A program made the position numbers and the translations under genes. Below the pieces are notes generated by a model. The model was not told where the DNA came from. It ran no database searches and saw only the letters and a list, made by a program, of their open reading frames with translations. Positions 1 through 8,559 of a stretch of 64,000 nucleotides of DNA are shown here, piece after piece. Location: contig NZ_WSSB01000007.1 in assembly GCF_009831765.1 (NCBI RefSeq), positions 78,916 through 142,915 of the forward strand, given 5' to 3'. The first letter of the stretch is position 1, and the number at the start of each line of letters is the position of its first letter. The stretch is from Craterilacuibacter sinensis. Lineage in GTDB: Bacteria; Pseudomonadota; Gammaproteobacteria; Burkholderiales; Chromobacteriaceae.

Positions 1-481
1 TCGGGAAGATACCCTTGCCAGATTGGCTGACGTCCTGAGCCCCGCCTTGCCAGTAAGCTAGCGCAGAGTCGTTCGCCTGTTGGTTAAGCAGGCCGGCGGC
101 TTGGTTGACTCCGACATTACCGGCGTTGCCGACGACGCTGTCATTCATGGTGGCGTTCGACGGATCCTTGATGACGAACGGAGAACCGGTACCGCCAAGG
201 ATTTTCTGCGAGTCGGTAGCTGTAGCGGTGACTGCGTTGCTGAATTTGGGGTCGTGTTCGACTGTGATATCGATGTTTTCGTTGTAGTCGTTGCCGTAGG
301 TGAAGCTGCCACCTTCATTGACGTTGTATTCCTGACGGTTATTGACCACTAGCGTGTTGCTGCCGCCGACCGTGGTCACCACGCTGGTCGGGTCAGCCGG
401 TTGTGCTGGAGGGGTATCAGCATATGCCGCGCTGTAAGCTGCCAGCATCGCGACGAACAGCACTTTTTTCGAGTGTTTCAT
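1..481 (-). CDS. Secreted Fap-like repeat protein, 5' part only (runs off left edge)
   Basis: The gene starts at the ATG complementary to 479-481, behind a very good ribosome binding site (AAAGGAG, 7 nt spacer on the minus strand), and is cut by the window edge after about 160 codons. The N terminus (MKHSKKVLFVAMLAAYSAAYA) is a Sec signal peptide. The mature part is rich in Asn, Gly, Thr and Ser, with low charge, and near residue 130 it has a motif GNVGVNQAAGLLNQQAN. The same VNQxAGxxNQ motif recurs three times in the next upstream gene. Repeats of this style (GxxxVNxAAGxxNQQxN) are known from FapB/FapC functional amyloid subunits of Pseudomonas, so by position (third gene) and repeat it may be the major-subunit counterpart. 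Family assignment is by motif memory only; a generic secreted adhesin is the alternative. Confidence 0.6.
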   Translation of the reverse strand, partial: MKHSKKVLFVAMLAAYSAAYADTPPAQPADPTSVVTTVGGSNTLVVNNRQEYNVNEGGSFTYGNDYNENIDITVEHDPKFSNAVTATATDSQKILGGTGSPFVIKDPSNATMNDSVVGNAGNVGVNQAAGLLNQQANDSALAYWQGGAQDVSQSGKGIFP

Positions 482-576
482 GGTAAGTCTCCTTTGAGTA
501 GTGAACTACGACTACTTGCATGCTCGGCCGCGAGGCCGCTAAACCAGAGTCCATTGACCCCGGAAATTTTTCTCTA

Positions 577-1185
577 TCAGAGGCCGGAAAAGCGCAGGCT
601 CAGCGTATTGCTGGCCTGATTCGCGATGCCGGCCACCTGGTTGACCTGGATGATGCCGCTCGCCTGAGCGAACGCCGCATCGTCGATAAAAAGCACAGAA
701 TTTCCGTCGGCTGTGGGTGTGCTGATGCCGGCTTCGCCCTGTCCCTGAACCGAGGCGAGCAAACTATCGTCCATCGCGAGGGCGCCCTGTTCCGTCTGTC
801 CACTGCGACTCAGTGACAGGGTCAGGCTATTGACGTTCTGGTTGCCGACGCCGCTGGCCTGGTTGACACCGATGACGCCGTGGCTGCCGGCAAATGACGC
901 GCCTTCTATCGCGCTGCGGTAGTTTCCCTGTGCCAGCGGATGATTCGTTAGCGAACGCTGAGCCGACTGCTGCTGGCTGGCCGTCGCAGAGACGCTACCT
1001 TCGGTGACGATGGCCCGCAGATTCGCCTGCTGGTTGTAGCTTCCTGCAGTCTGGTTGACGCTAAGTACGCCCTGATTCTGCTGGCCGCTGTCGAGTATCC
1101 GGGCCGTGCCGTCGGCACTGGCCGCCGTGGAAGTCCCACCTAGCCATACGAGGGCAAGCACTGTCATTGTGTTGATACGCATCAT
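577..1185 (-). CDS. Secreted Fap/curlin-like repeat protein, 202 aa
   Basis: Predicted extracellular protein with a signal peptide (hydrophobic MTVLALVWLGG, cleavage near ASA-DG around residue 25). Three copies of one motif are spaced through the mature chain: VLSVNQTAGSYNQQAN (about residue 41), VIGVNQASGVGNQNVN (about 105) and IIQVNQVAGIANQASN (about 178, just before the end). The segments between are Ser/Gln/Ala rich with few charges, as expected for an amyloid-forming or beta-solenoid surface protein. It overlaps the upstream 149-residue gene by 4 nt (ATGA), so the two are translationally coupled, and lies 95 nt before the third secreted gene. It matches FapB in size and position, but chaperone, protease or porin genes (FapD-F) are not visible here; they would lie off the left edge. 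Confidence 0.6.
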   Translation of the reverse strand: MMRINTMTVLALVWLGGTSTAASADGTARILDSGQQNQGVLSVNQTAGSYNQQANLRAIVTEGSVSATASQQQSAQRSLTNHPLAQGNYRSAIEGASFAGSHGVIGVNQASGVGNQNVNSLTLSLSRSGQTEQGALAMDDSLLASVQGQGEAGISTPTADGNSVLFIDDAAFAQASGIIQVNQVAGIANQASNTLSLRFSGL

Positions 1186-1631
1186 TTCAGGCCCATTGTT
1201 AGTCCGTTTAGCGCTTGGCCGATGGCCGGCGCGATCTTCCCTGTCGCCGCGCCTATCCCTGCAAGACTGCCTTGGCGTGCGGATGAGACGCCACCTGCTG
1301 TTGTGGAAGATCCTAGTCCTGTGCGGCCTTGCATGCCGAGTGGGGATGTGTATGGACTGCCGCTGTCTGCGGGCGAGTTGGCGACACCTCGAGCATTCCC
1401 AGCTCCGACGTTGGCCAGCAGGCTGTCGTCTAGCGAACCAGTCGCCTGGGTGACCTGCTCGCTGACTATCGCTCCTGGGCTGACACCGGCTGCCGGTGGT
1501 CGTGGCGCATTCCTGAAGGCGTTGTGGCTGGGGACTTCACGGTAGATCACGACTTCCGGCTGGCTGGCGTGAGCCCAGCTAGCTGCGATACAGGGCAGTA
1601 GCAGTGGTATCAGTAATAGCCGGTTTTTCAT
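1182..1631 (-). CDS. Small secreted protein, first gene of the Fap-like operon, 149 aa
   Basis: First gene of the minus-strand operon; start ATG at 1629-1631 with AGGAA upstream. A signal peptide (MKNRLLLIPLLLPCIAASWAHA) is followed by a short charged segment (QPEVVIYREVPS) and then a Gly/Ala/Ser/Pro-rich low-complexity region without cysteine. A single relic of a repeat (SPGAIVSEQVTQATGSLDDSLLANVGAG) may be related to the NQ motifs of the downstream genes. FapA of Pseudomonas is similar in length and operon position, but I cannot show homology. Its stop overlaps the next start (ATGA). The leader upstream (1632-2124) is AT-rich and long. Confidence 0.5.
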   Translation of the reverse strand: MKNRLLLIPLLLPCIAASWAHASQPEVVIYREVPSHNAFRNAPRPPAAGVSPGAIVSEQVTQATGSLDDSLLANVGAGNARGVANSPADSGSPYTSPLGMQGRTGLGSSTTAGGVSSARQGSLAGIGAATGKIAPAIGQALNGLTMGLK

Positions 1632-2124
1632 GATCTAGGTTCCTATGCATTTCGCCCCAGCAGAAAGCATCTGCATTGGGTAAGGTCTTGCTTCTTTGTT
1701 GATCTCTAGCGTAGATGCGAAACTAGATAGTTCAAGTAAATTTAAAACAAAATGAATCATATGGTTTAAAAACATAACGAGATGTTAGTGCTCTCATATA
1801 AATTTTCCTTTGGGGTTTGCCTCTGGAGAGACCGGTGCGTGCAATGCGGGTAAGCAAAAAGGTAGTAAAATACAAATTGCTATACGTACGTCTTATGGCA
1901 TGTTCGGTCTGGATCAGTTTGCTAGCATGAGGTGTGCTGAAGAACGGATATTTCTAAGTGCTTGCATGGCCAGCAACAATTAACTACATGCAACTTGGAC
2001 ATAGTCTTTTTATGGCTATTTGCATGCAACAAAGAAAGTGAATTGTTTTGAATCCATTTGATTTGCTTATTGGAGGCTATCTATTTGATAAGGTGTGGCT
2101 GTGGTTTAGTGTTTTTGGAGCGTT
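1632..2124. other. AT-rich divergent intergenic region between amyloid-like operon and EIIC-EAL gene
   Basis: This 493-nt stretch holds no convincing gene. It is clearly more AT-rich than its surroundings and must contain both divergent promoters. The octamer CATGCAAC occurs twice as a direct repeat (1987-1994 and 2023-2030, 36 nt apart), with a related GCATG at about 1964, 60-160 nt upstream of the EIIC-EAL start; these could be regulator sites. A ribosome binding site (TTGGAG, 2115-2120) precedes the ATG at 2125. I see no recognisable riboswitch. Confidence 0.5.
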
Positions 2125-4191
2125 ATGCGGCTAATTTCAAGCTTTGAGGCGGTGCTTGAGCGCGCGCTGGTTCGGCTGGCGGCCAATCCGGCATTGACTG
2201 CCGTGGTCAGTATTACGGTGCTGATCGTGCCGCTTGCGGTACTGCGCGCCTTGCTGCAAGTCGCTGCGGCTTTCGCTAATAATGCTGACTACTTGCAACT
2301 CGCCCAGCAGTTGCAAAGCCTGCAAGCACTATGTTTTGCCATGGTGCCGCTGCTGTTGAATATTTATCTCGCGCTTTACTATGCGGCGCGTGAGCGGCTG
2401 TCGCCGGCGCTCTGCGTGACGGTCAGCCTGAGCGTGCTGATGATGCTCAATCTGATCTGGCTGCCGCAAGCCGGCCTCTTGCCTGACAGTATCCCGCTGG
2501 CGCTGGTGGCCGGGTTTTTGACCAACTGGCTGTTCAAGCAGGCGCAACGCCTGCCCTGGTTTAGTACGGGCTCGTGCAACGGGCTGGTCGAGCAGAGCAT
2601 CAATCACATCACCAACCTGATAGCTGTATCTGCAGCAGCTGCTGCAATCGCATTTTTGTCTGCACCCTTGCTCGGGGTGCTGGCATCGCAATGGCTGCAA
2701 TGGCAGGCCAATCTGCACCCGACTGAATTTGTTAGCGGAATGTTGTATGAGTTCAGCCGCGGGGTGAGCTGGTTGTTCGGTGTCAACGGACACCATGTGC
2801 TACGCGATGCCAGTGCCGCTTTGCAGTTGTCCAGCCAGTTGAATATGGAAGCCTGGCGGGTGGGAGAAGCACCGCTCAATATCTTGAGCAATACCTTTTT
2901 TGATGTCTGGTGCGCCTCCGGTGGCAGCGGCAGTACCTTGAGTCTGGCGCTGTGCATGTTGCTGCGTGCACGCAGCACGGGTTACCGGCAGCTGGCACGT
3001 GCTTCCTTGCCGTTGGCTATTGTGAATGTGAATGAGCCGCTGGTTTTCGGTGTGCCTGTTTTCTTTAATCCGGTGATGGCGATACCTTTTTTGTTAGCGC
3101 CATTAACGGGTTATCTGGTTGGCTATGGGGCAACCTACCTTGAGCTGGTGCCCGCGTTTCATATGCAGCCCGGCTGGATGATGCCGCCTTTGGTGAATAG
3201 CTGGATGGCCAGTGGTGGCTCCTATGTGGCCGTTGCGCTGCAATTGCTGGTTATCTTGCTGGGGGCGCTGATTTATTGGCCATTTTTCCAGTGGATGGAG
3301 AAGCGCAGTTTGGGCTTGTCTTTCACGCCCACCAGTCTGGATGGTGTTTCCGGTCCGGATGCAAAGCTTGATGTAATCACGCAGCGGAATAGTTTTATTT
3401 CCGAGATGCATCACAATTTTCACGCGCAAAAGGAAGTCGAAACTTTGCGCGCTAGTGGCAACTTTGTTTTGTTTTACCAGCCGCAGGTGGCACTGGATAG
3501 CCGGCGCATTGTCGGTGTGGAGGCGTTATTACGTCATCAGAGTCGTGATGGGCATATCATGGCACCTACTTTTATTGCCAGCTTTGACCGTTTGGGCCTG
3601 ATGCCTGAGTTGGACTTTTGGGTGCTGGAGCATGCAGTAGCTGCCGCTCAGTCTCTGCAAGGTGTTGGTCAGGTGAGTCTGGCCATCAATCTTTCACCAC
3701 AGACTTTGCTCGATGTGCGTTTGCCGCAGGTGCTCGACCGCATCTTGGCCAAGGCCTTGCCGACGGGTGTCAGGCTGGAAATAGAGATTACCGAAAGTCA
3801 GCTGATTGATGACCCGGTGTGCTTTTCTGCCAATCTGGCTGCGTTGCGCGCACGCGGGCTGCATATTGCGCTGGACGATTTTGGCTCGGGTTACTCTACG
3901 CTGGCCTATTTGACCCGCTATCCATTCGATAAGATCAAGCTAGACCGCACGCTGGTGCATGGGCTGACGCGTTCGGTTGGGCAAGAGTTTTTTGCCGCTA
4001 CCGTCAAGTTGTGCCGGATTAGTGGTGCTAGCGTACTGGCCGAGGGGGTAGAGACAAAAGAAGAATTGGAGTCGCTTGCTACTTGCGGGGTTAACGTGGT
4101 GCAGGGCTATTATTTTTATCGGCCGATGCCGATGGCAGATTTGCTGCATCATCTGGTCGAGCAGCAAAGGGTCACTGAGGCGATGGTGTAA
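2125..4191 (+). CDS. PTS EIIC domain-EAL fusion, c-di-GMP phosphodiesterase
   Basis: 688 residues. Residues about 15-405 form a polytopic membrane domain of the lactose/cellobiose EIIC type, including the family hallmark around residue 303 (NVNEPLVFGVPVFFNP). Residues about 445-680 form an EAL domain: EAL in VEALLRH (about 466), NLSPQT, EITES, DDFGSGYS (about 583), EGVE (about 638) and QGYYFYRP, so the catalytic Glu and metal ligands look intact. Known role of EAL: hydrolysis of cyclic-di-GMP to pGpG. The EIIC part has no EIIA or EIIB neighbour, so it probably senses rather than transports a sugar. It is divergent from the amyloid-like operon, which suggests a role in matrix control. A hairpin terminator follows. 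Confidence 0.85.
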   Translation: MRLISSFEAVLERALVRLAANPALTAVVSITVLIVPLAVLRALLQVAAAFANNADYLQLAQQLQSLQALCFAMVPLLLNIYLALYYAARERLSPALCVTVSLSVLMMLNLIWLPQAGLLPDSIPLALVAGFLTNWLFKQAQRLPWFSTGSCNGLVEQSINHITNLIAVSAAAAAIAFLSAPLLGVLASQWLQWQANLHPTEFVSGMLYEFSRGVSWLFGVNGHHVLRDASAALQLSSQLNMEAWRVGEAPLNILSNTFFDVWCASGGSGSTLSLALCMLLRARSTGYRQLARASLPLAIVNVNEPLVFGVPVFFNPVMAIPFLLAPLTGYLVGYGATYLELVPAFHMQPGWMMPPLVNSWMASGGSYVAVALQLLVILLGALIYWPFFQWMEKRSLGLSFTPTSLDGVSGPDAKLDVITQRNSFISEMHHNFHAQKEVETLRASGNFVLFYQPQVALDSRRIVGVEALLRHQSRDGHIMAPTFIASFDRLGLMPELDFWVLEHAVAAAQSLQGVGQVSLAINLSPQTLLDVRLPQVLDRILAKALPTGVRLEIEITESQLIDDPVCFSANLAALRARGLHIALDDFGSGYSTLAYLTRYPFDKIKLDRTLVHGLTRSVGQEFFAATVKLCRISGASVLAEGVETKEELESLATCGVNVVQGYYFYRPMPMADLLHHLVEQQRVTEAMV

Positions 4192-4258
4192 CGCTGCTGG
4201 ATAAAGCTGCTGTCGGTTGATACTGGCAGATAAGTATGGAGCGCAGGTGGTAAGCCTG

Positions 4259-4296
4259 AAAAACAGACGGTGGTATCCGCCTACCGTCTGTTTTGT
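4259..4296. terminator. Bidirectional intrinsic terminator
   Basis: Perfect 11-bp arms AAACAGACGGT (4261-4271) and ACCGTCTGTTT (4283-4293) flanked by A-run and T-run, between the convergent EIIC-EAL and puuC genes. Confidence 0.85.
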
Positions 4297-4310
4297 CCGT
4301 TTTAAGCGGT

Positions 4311-5801
4311 TTAGCCGAGTTTGATGAGCGTACTCTTCAGTTCGGAGTATTTTTCCATTGCATGCAAGGACTTGTCGCGGCCGTTGCCGGACTGCTTGAA
4401 ACCGCCGAAGGGGAAGTTCATGTCGCCACCTTCGTCGTAGCAATTGACCCACACCGTACCAGCCCTGAGTGCGCGCGACACCTTATGCGCGGTTGACAGA
4501 TCCGAAGTCCAGACCGCCGCCGCCAGGCCGTATTCGCTATCGTTGGCAATACGAATAGCTTCTTCGACGGTATCGAAGGTGATCACCGACAGTACCGGTC
4601 CAAAAATCTCTTCGCGGCAGATGGTCAAGTCGGCACGCGCACAGTCGAATGCGGTCGGTTCGATAAATAGGCCTTGCTCAAGATGTGTTGCTTTCCCGCC
4701 ACAAATCAGCGTTGCCCCTTCATTCAAGCCTTTATCCACATAGGACAGTACCTTGTCGTACTGGATGCGATCGACGATGGCACCCATGGCGGTGTCCGGA
4801 TTAAGTGGGTCACCTGGTTGCCAGCCTTGCGCAGCTTCCTTGAAGGCAGCGAGGAAACTGTCCTTGATGTCGCGGTGTACCAGTACGCGCGAGCCTGCCG
4901 TGCACATTTCGCCCATATTGTAAAAGATGGCGGCGGCGGCGGTGCGGGCAGCTTTTTTGATGTCGGGGCAGTCCGGCAGGATGATGTTGGGCGACTTGCC
5001 GCCCAGTTCCAGCCAGGTGCGCTTGAGGTTGGATGCGGCGGCATCGGCCGCGATCAGTTTGCCAACCGCAGTCGAACCGGTGAAAGCGATACAGTCGACA
5101 TCCATATGCAGTGCCAGCATCTTGCCGGTGTCGCCGGCACCGGGCAGTACCTGGAAGATCCCGTCAGGGATACCGGCTTCTTTGGCTAGTGCAGCCAGCC
5201 GGATGGCTGTCAGCGGAGATTTTTCCGAAGGCTTGACGATCACGGCGTTGCCTGCCGCCAAGGCCGGGCCGAACTTCCAGCTGGCCATCAGGATGGGGAA
5301 GTTCCATGGCACTACCGCAGCGACCACGCCGATTGCTTCGCGGGTGACCAGACCGACCAGCTTGGGGTCGACTGGCGCTACTTCACCGCCAATTTTATCT
5401 ATTGCCTCGGCAAACCATTCCACACAGTAGGCTGCCCCGGCAACATCCACGCTTTGTGTGTCGGCGATGGGTTTGCCCACGTCCAGCGTTTCCAGCAGGG
5501 ACAATTCATCGCTGCACTCGCGTATCAGCGCGGCAAAGCGTTTGAGGATGCGCCCGCGTGCCAGAGGTGCCAGTGCCGACCATTCGCCGGACTCAAAGGC
5601 TTGGCGTGCGGCTTGAACAGCGGTATCGACCTCGCGCTGCCCGCACCAGGCAATCTGTGCCAGTGTCTGGCCATTGGCCGGGTTGATGCAGGCAAAACTG
5701 CGGCCATCTTGAGCTGCGCTGTATTCGCCGGCGATAAAGGCACGGCCTTCGATTTCAAGTTCGGTCGCGAGTTGTTGCCATTCGGGGTAGCTACGAGCCA
5801 T
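4311..5801 (-). CDS. puuC: Aldehyde dehydrogenase PuuC (gamma-glutamyl-gamma-aminobutyraldehyde dehydrogenase)
   Basis: 496 residues from the ATG at 5799-5801, chosen because GGGAG lies 8 nt upstream; the open frame extends further but without a ribosome site. NAD(P)-dependent ALDH fold: VVPWNFP at about 160, FTGSTAVGK (cofactor loop), ELGGKSPNI (Glu base), and the catalytic cysteine in NMGEMCTAGSR near residue 300. Enzymes of this group (PuuC/KauB) oxidise aminoaldehydes such as gamma-glutamyl-aminobutyraldehyde or 4-aminobutyraldehyde to the acid. It lies 49 nt downstream of puuR and is probably cotranscribed with it; puuD, a puuA-like gene and spuC lie on the other side of puuR, which fixes the substrate as a putrescine product. 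Exact aldehyde preference cannot be read from sequence. Confidence 0.87.
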   Translation of the reverse strand: MARSYPEWQQLATELEIEGRAFIAGEYSAAQDGRSFACINPANGQTLAQIAWCGQREVDTAVQAARQAFESGEWSALAPLARGRILKRFAALIRECSDELSLLETLDVGKPIADTQSVDVAGAAYCVEWFAEAIDKIGGEVAPVDPKLVGLVTREAIGVVAAVVPWNFPILMASWKFGPALAAGNAVIVKPSEKSPLTAIRLAALAKEAGIPDGIFQVLPGAGDTGKMLALHMDVDCIAFTGSTAVGKLIAADAAASNLKRTWLELGGKSPNIILPDCPDIKKAARTAAAAIFYNMGEMCTAGSRVLVHRDIKDSFLAAFKEAAQGWQPGDPLNPDTAMGAIVDRIQYDKVLSYVDKGLNEGATLICGGKATHLEQGLFIEPTAFDCARADLTICREEIFGPVLSVITFDTVEEAIRIANDSEYGLAAAVWTSDLSTAHKVSRALRAGTVWVNCYDEGGDMNFPFGGFKQSGNGRDKSLHAMEKYSELKSTLIKLG

Positions 5802-5850
5802 GGTGTGTCTCCCTTGTTGTTTTCTTGCAAATAGTGGGTGGTGGCGCGTC

Positions 5851-6396
5851 TTAAAAAGTCGGGGGCGAGTTGGCGCTGACGATTTCGCACGGCAATAAGC
5901 CTGAGTTGCGGAAGCGGTGTGGTAAACGGCTATCGAAGTAGTAGGCATCGCCGGGGCCCAGTTCACGTTGCTCACCATCGACAGTCAGTTCGATTTGTCC
6001 GCTAATCACGACACCGCCTTCCTGTCCTTCATGCTCCAGCATATCCGGGCCAGTATCGGCGCCGGGCTCGTAACGTTCCTTGAGGATGGCGAGATCGCGC
6101 TTGGGATGCGCCATGCCTACCAGCAAGAGCTTGATTTCCTCGTTGCCCAGATTAGGCAGATCTTCGCCCTGATAAAACACCGTGGGTGCCCGCGGCTCTG
6201 CATCGAAGGTGAAAAAATCGGCCAGCGTCATCGGCAGGCCTTCCAGTACCTTTTTCAGCGAGCTAATCGATGGGCTGACCCGGTTCTGTTCGATCAGTGA
6301 AATGGTGCCGTTAGTCACGCCGGCACGTTTGGCGAGCTCGCGCTGGGACAAACTCAGGCGTTCACGCACCATTTTTAGTCTTGCTCCAATATCCAT
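5851..6396 (-). CDS. puuR: PuuR-type transcriptional regulator (XRE HTH plus cupin)
   Basis: 181 residues. N-terminal helix-turn-helix of the XRE type (LSQRELAKRAGVTNGTISLIE, about 16-36, read in two parts) followed by a C-terminal cupin domain (HEGQEGGVVISG; GPGDAYYFDSRLPHRF). It ends in NSPPTF, close to the THTPTTF ending of E. coli PuuR, and matches it in length (185). PuuR represses putrescine catabolism genes and is released by putrescine. It sits at the head of the puuC transcription unit and divergent to ald-puuD-puuA-spuC. A near-perfect palindrome lies 18 nt upstream of its start, a plausible autoregulatory operator. Confidence 0.88.
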   Translation of the reverse strand: MDIGARLKMVRERLSLSQRELAKRAGVTNGTISLIEQNRVSPSISSLKKVLEGLPMTLADFFTFDAEPRAPTVFYQGEDLPNLGNEEIKLLLVGMAHPKRDLAILKERYEPGADTGPDMLEHEGQEGGVVISGQIELTVDGEQRELGPGDAYYFDSRLPHRFRNSGLLPCEIVSANSPPTF

Positions 6397-6413
6397 GTCT
6401 TCCGGCCTTTGTA

Positions 6414-6436
6414 GTCTGATGTTAATAATATTAGAC
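6414..6436. promoter_or_regulatory. Putative PuuR operator palindrome
   Basis: Imperfect inverted repeat GTCTGAT (6414-6420), 9-nt AT-rich centre, ATTAGAC (6430-6436); one mismatch between arms. It lies 18 nt before the puuR start in the divergent puuR/ald region, where PuuR-family autoregulation would act. A partial second GTTAA element follows at 6444. Assignment to PuuR is inferred from position only. Confidence 0.5.
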
Positions 6437-6607
6437 GAATAATGTTAAGTAAATTGTTGTCTGCTCAGGCGTTGCTGCAATGCAAAATGGAAGATCATTG
6501 CAAATTGGCTATTTTGTAGCCAGTATCAGGGTATTGCTTTGCCATGATGTGAATTTTTTTAAACGCACCCAGATTGAAGCGTCTACACAGTATGACAGGA
6601 GACTGCA

Positions 6608-7732
6608 ATGTTGATTGGCGTTCCGAAAGAGATCAAGGTTCACGAGTACCGTGTTGGTTTGACGCCATCTGGTGTGCGCGAGTTGGTGGTGCACGGCCAT
6701 GAGGTGGTCGTGCAGTCTCAGGCCGGCCTTGGTGTGGGTTTTACTGATGAGCATTACATCCAGGCAGGTGCGTCCATCGCATCGGGTGCGCAAGAGATTT
6801 TTGCCCGAGCCGACATGATCTGCAAGGTCAAGGAGCCGCAAGCCATCGAATGCCGGATGTTGCGTCCGGGACAACTGCTGTTTACCTATCTGCATCTGGC
6901 ACCGGACCCGGAGCAGACGCGTTTGCTGGTCGAATCGGGGGCAATTGCCGTCGCTTATGAGACAGTGACCGATGACAAGGGGGGGTTGCCGCTGCTGGCG
7001 CCGATGTCGGAAGTGGCCGGGCGCATGGCGATACAGGCCGGCGCTCATGCACTGGAAAAGGCGCAAGGGGGTCGTGGCGTGCTCTTGGGAGGCGTGCCTG
7101 GGGTCGCGCCAGCCAAGGTGGTGGTATTAGGTGGTGGTGTTGTGGGCTTGAATGCTGCACGTATGGCCATGGGGTTGGGGGCAGATGTCGCCATTCTCGA
7201 CAAGTCGCTGCCACGGCTAAAAGAAATCGACATGCTGTTTGGCGGGCGCATCAAGACCCTGATGTCCAACGGCGTGAATATCGATGAATCCATTCGCGAA
7301 GCCGATATGGTGATCGGTGCGGTACTGATTCCGGGTGCGGCCGCGCCCAAACTGGTGACGCGCAAGATGCTGGGCAGCATGAAGCCTGGCGCAGTACTGG
7401 TGGATGTGGCTATCGATCAGGGCGGCTGCTTTGAAACCAGCCGGCCAACCACGCACAAAGAGCCGACCTATGTTGTCGATGGCATCGTTCACTATTGTGT
7501 GGCCAATATGCCCGGTGGTGTGGCGCGCACAGCGACCATGGCGTTGACCAATGCCACCTTGCCTTATGCATTGGAGCTGGCCGATAAGGGCTGGGCACGG
7601 GCCTTGCTTGATAATGCCCATCTGCGCGACGGCTTGAATGTGTGTTGTGGGCAGGTGACTTACGCCGCTGTCGCTAACGCGCTGGGTTATCCGTTTATTA
7701 AGCCGCTTGATGCCATCAAGGCAGCCGGTTGA
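6608..7732 (+). CDS. ald: Alanine dehydrogenase
   Basis: 374 residues, matching the family length of about 371. N-terminal [21 protein letters not shown] is the standard Ald/PNT opening; substrate residues appear in KVKEPQ (about 75) and YLHLAPD (about 95); the NAD-binding Rossmann motif is [14 protein letters not shown] near residue 175. The enzyme reversibly converts L-alanine, NAD+ and water to pyruvate, ammonia and NADH in the cytoplasm. A ribosome binding site (ACAGGAG) precedes the ATG. It heads a run with puuD (18 nt gap), the puuA-like gene and spuC. Because SpuC uses pyruvate as amino acceptor and makes alanine, Ald here probably recycles that alanine. Confidence 0.93.
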   Translation: MLIGVPKEIKVHEYRVGLTPSGVRELVVHGHEVVVQSQAGLGVGFTDEHYIQAGASIASGAQEIFARADMICKVKEPQAIECRMLRPGQLLFTYLHLAPDPEQTRLLVESGAIAVAYETVTDDKGGLPLLAPMSEVAGRMAIQAGAHALEKAQGGRGVLLGGVPGVAPAKVVVLGGGVVGLNAARMAMGLGADVAILDKSLPRLKEIDMLFGGRIKTLMSNGVNIDESIREADMVIGAVLIPGAAAPKLVTRKMLGSMKPGAVLVDVAIDQGGCFETSRPTTHKEPTYVVDGIVHYCVANMPGGVARTATMALTNATLPYALELADKGWARALLDNAHLRDGLNVCCGQVTYAAVANALGYPFIKPLDAIKAAG

Positions 7733-7750
7733 TTTTTTATCAGAGGTCGT

Positions 7751-8521
7751 ATGTTGCAAAAACCCGTAATCGGTATTCCCTGTGACGTCAAGATGATAGG
7801 GCATTTCCCTTTTCACGCCGTGGGTGACAAATATGTTGCCGCCGCAGCGGGCGGGGCAGGGGGCGTGCCTATCCTTATTCCTTCACTCGGGGACGAGGAT
7901 CAGATCCGTGCCTTGCTGCAACTGGTCGATGGTTTGCTGTTACCCGGTTCGCCGTCAAATGTTGAGCCTGCGCATTATCAGGGCGAGCCTAGCCGTGCCG
8001 GCACTTTGCATGATCCTGCCCGGGATGCGACCACCTTGCCGTTGATCCGGCTGGCTCTGGAAGAGGGTGTTCCATTGCTGGGGATTTGCCGCGGTTTTCA
8101 GGAGATTAATGTCGCGCTAGGGGGTGAACTCTACCAGCATGTGCAGGAAGAGGACGGCAAGATGGATCATCGTGAACCGAATACTGATGATCTCGAGCAA
8201 ATGTATGGCCCTGCACACGAGTTGGCGATCACGCCGGATGGCTGGCTGCATGGCTGGACCGGTAAGACGCAGGTGCGCATCAATTCCATTCATCAGCAGG
8301 GTATCAAGCGGCTGGCGGAGTCGCTGGTGGCCGAGGGCTATGCTAGTGATGGCCTGATCGAGGCATACCGGGTGGAAGGGGCGCGTGCTTTTGCCTTTGC
8401 CGTGCAATGGCATCCGGAATGGAAGTATTGGGAGAACACGCTCTCCCAGGCAATTTTCAAGGCTTTTGGCGACGCTTGCCGGGAGCGCCGTATGCGACGC
8501 GAGTCGTCGCTGACACGGTAA
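7751..8521 (+). CDS. puuD: Gamma-glutamyl-GABA hydrolase, class I glutamine amidotransferase fold
   Basis: 256 residues, peptidase C26 family. Nucleophile Cys in LGICRGFQ (about residue 115) and the His/Glu pair in QWHPEWKY (about 219-225) complete the triad. PuuD releases GABA and glutamate from gamma-glutamyl-GABA, the last step of the glutamylated putrescine route. It lies 18 nt after ald and 38 nt before the puuA-like gene on the same strand, in a clear operon. The family also includes other gamma-glutamyl hydrolases, but the neighbours support the PuuD role. Confidence 0.88.
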   Translation: MLQKPVIGIPCDVKMIGHFPFHAVGDKYVAAAAGGAGGVPILIPSLGDEDQIRALLQLVDGLLLPGSPSNVEPAHYQGEPSRAGTLHDPARDATTLPLIRLALEEGVPLLGICRGFQEINVALGGELYQHVQEEDGKMDHREPNTDDLEQMYGPAHELAITPDGWLHGWTGKTQVRINSIHQQGIKRLAESLVAEGYASDGLIEAYRVEGARAFAFAVQWHPEWKYWENTLSQAIFKAFGDACRERRMRRESSLTR

Positions 8522-8559
8522 CCAGAGCCGGTGAACCGGCCGCAACACAAGGGAAGACC

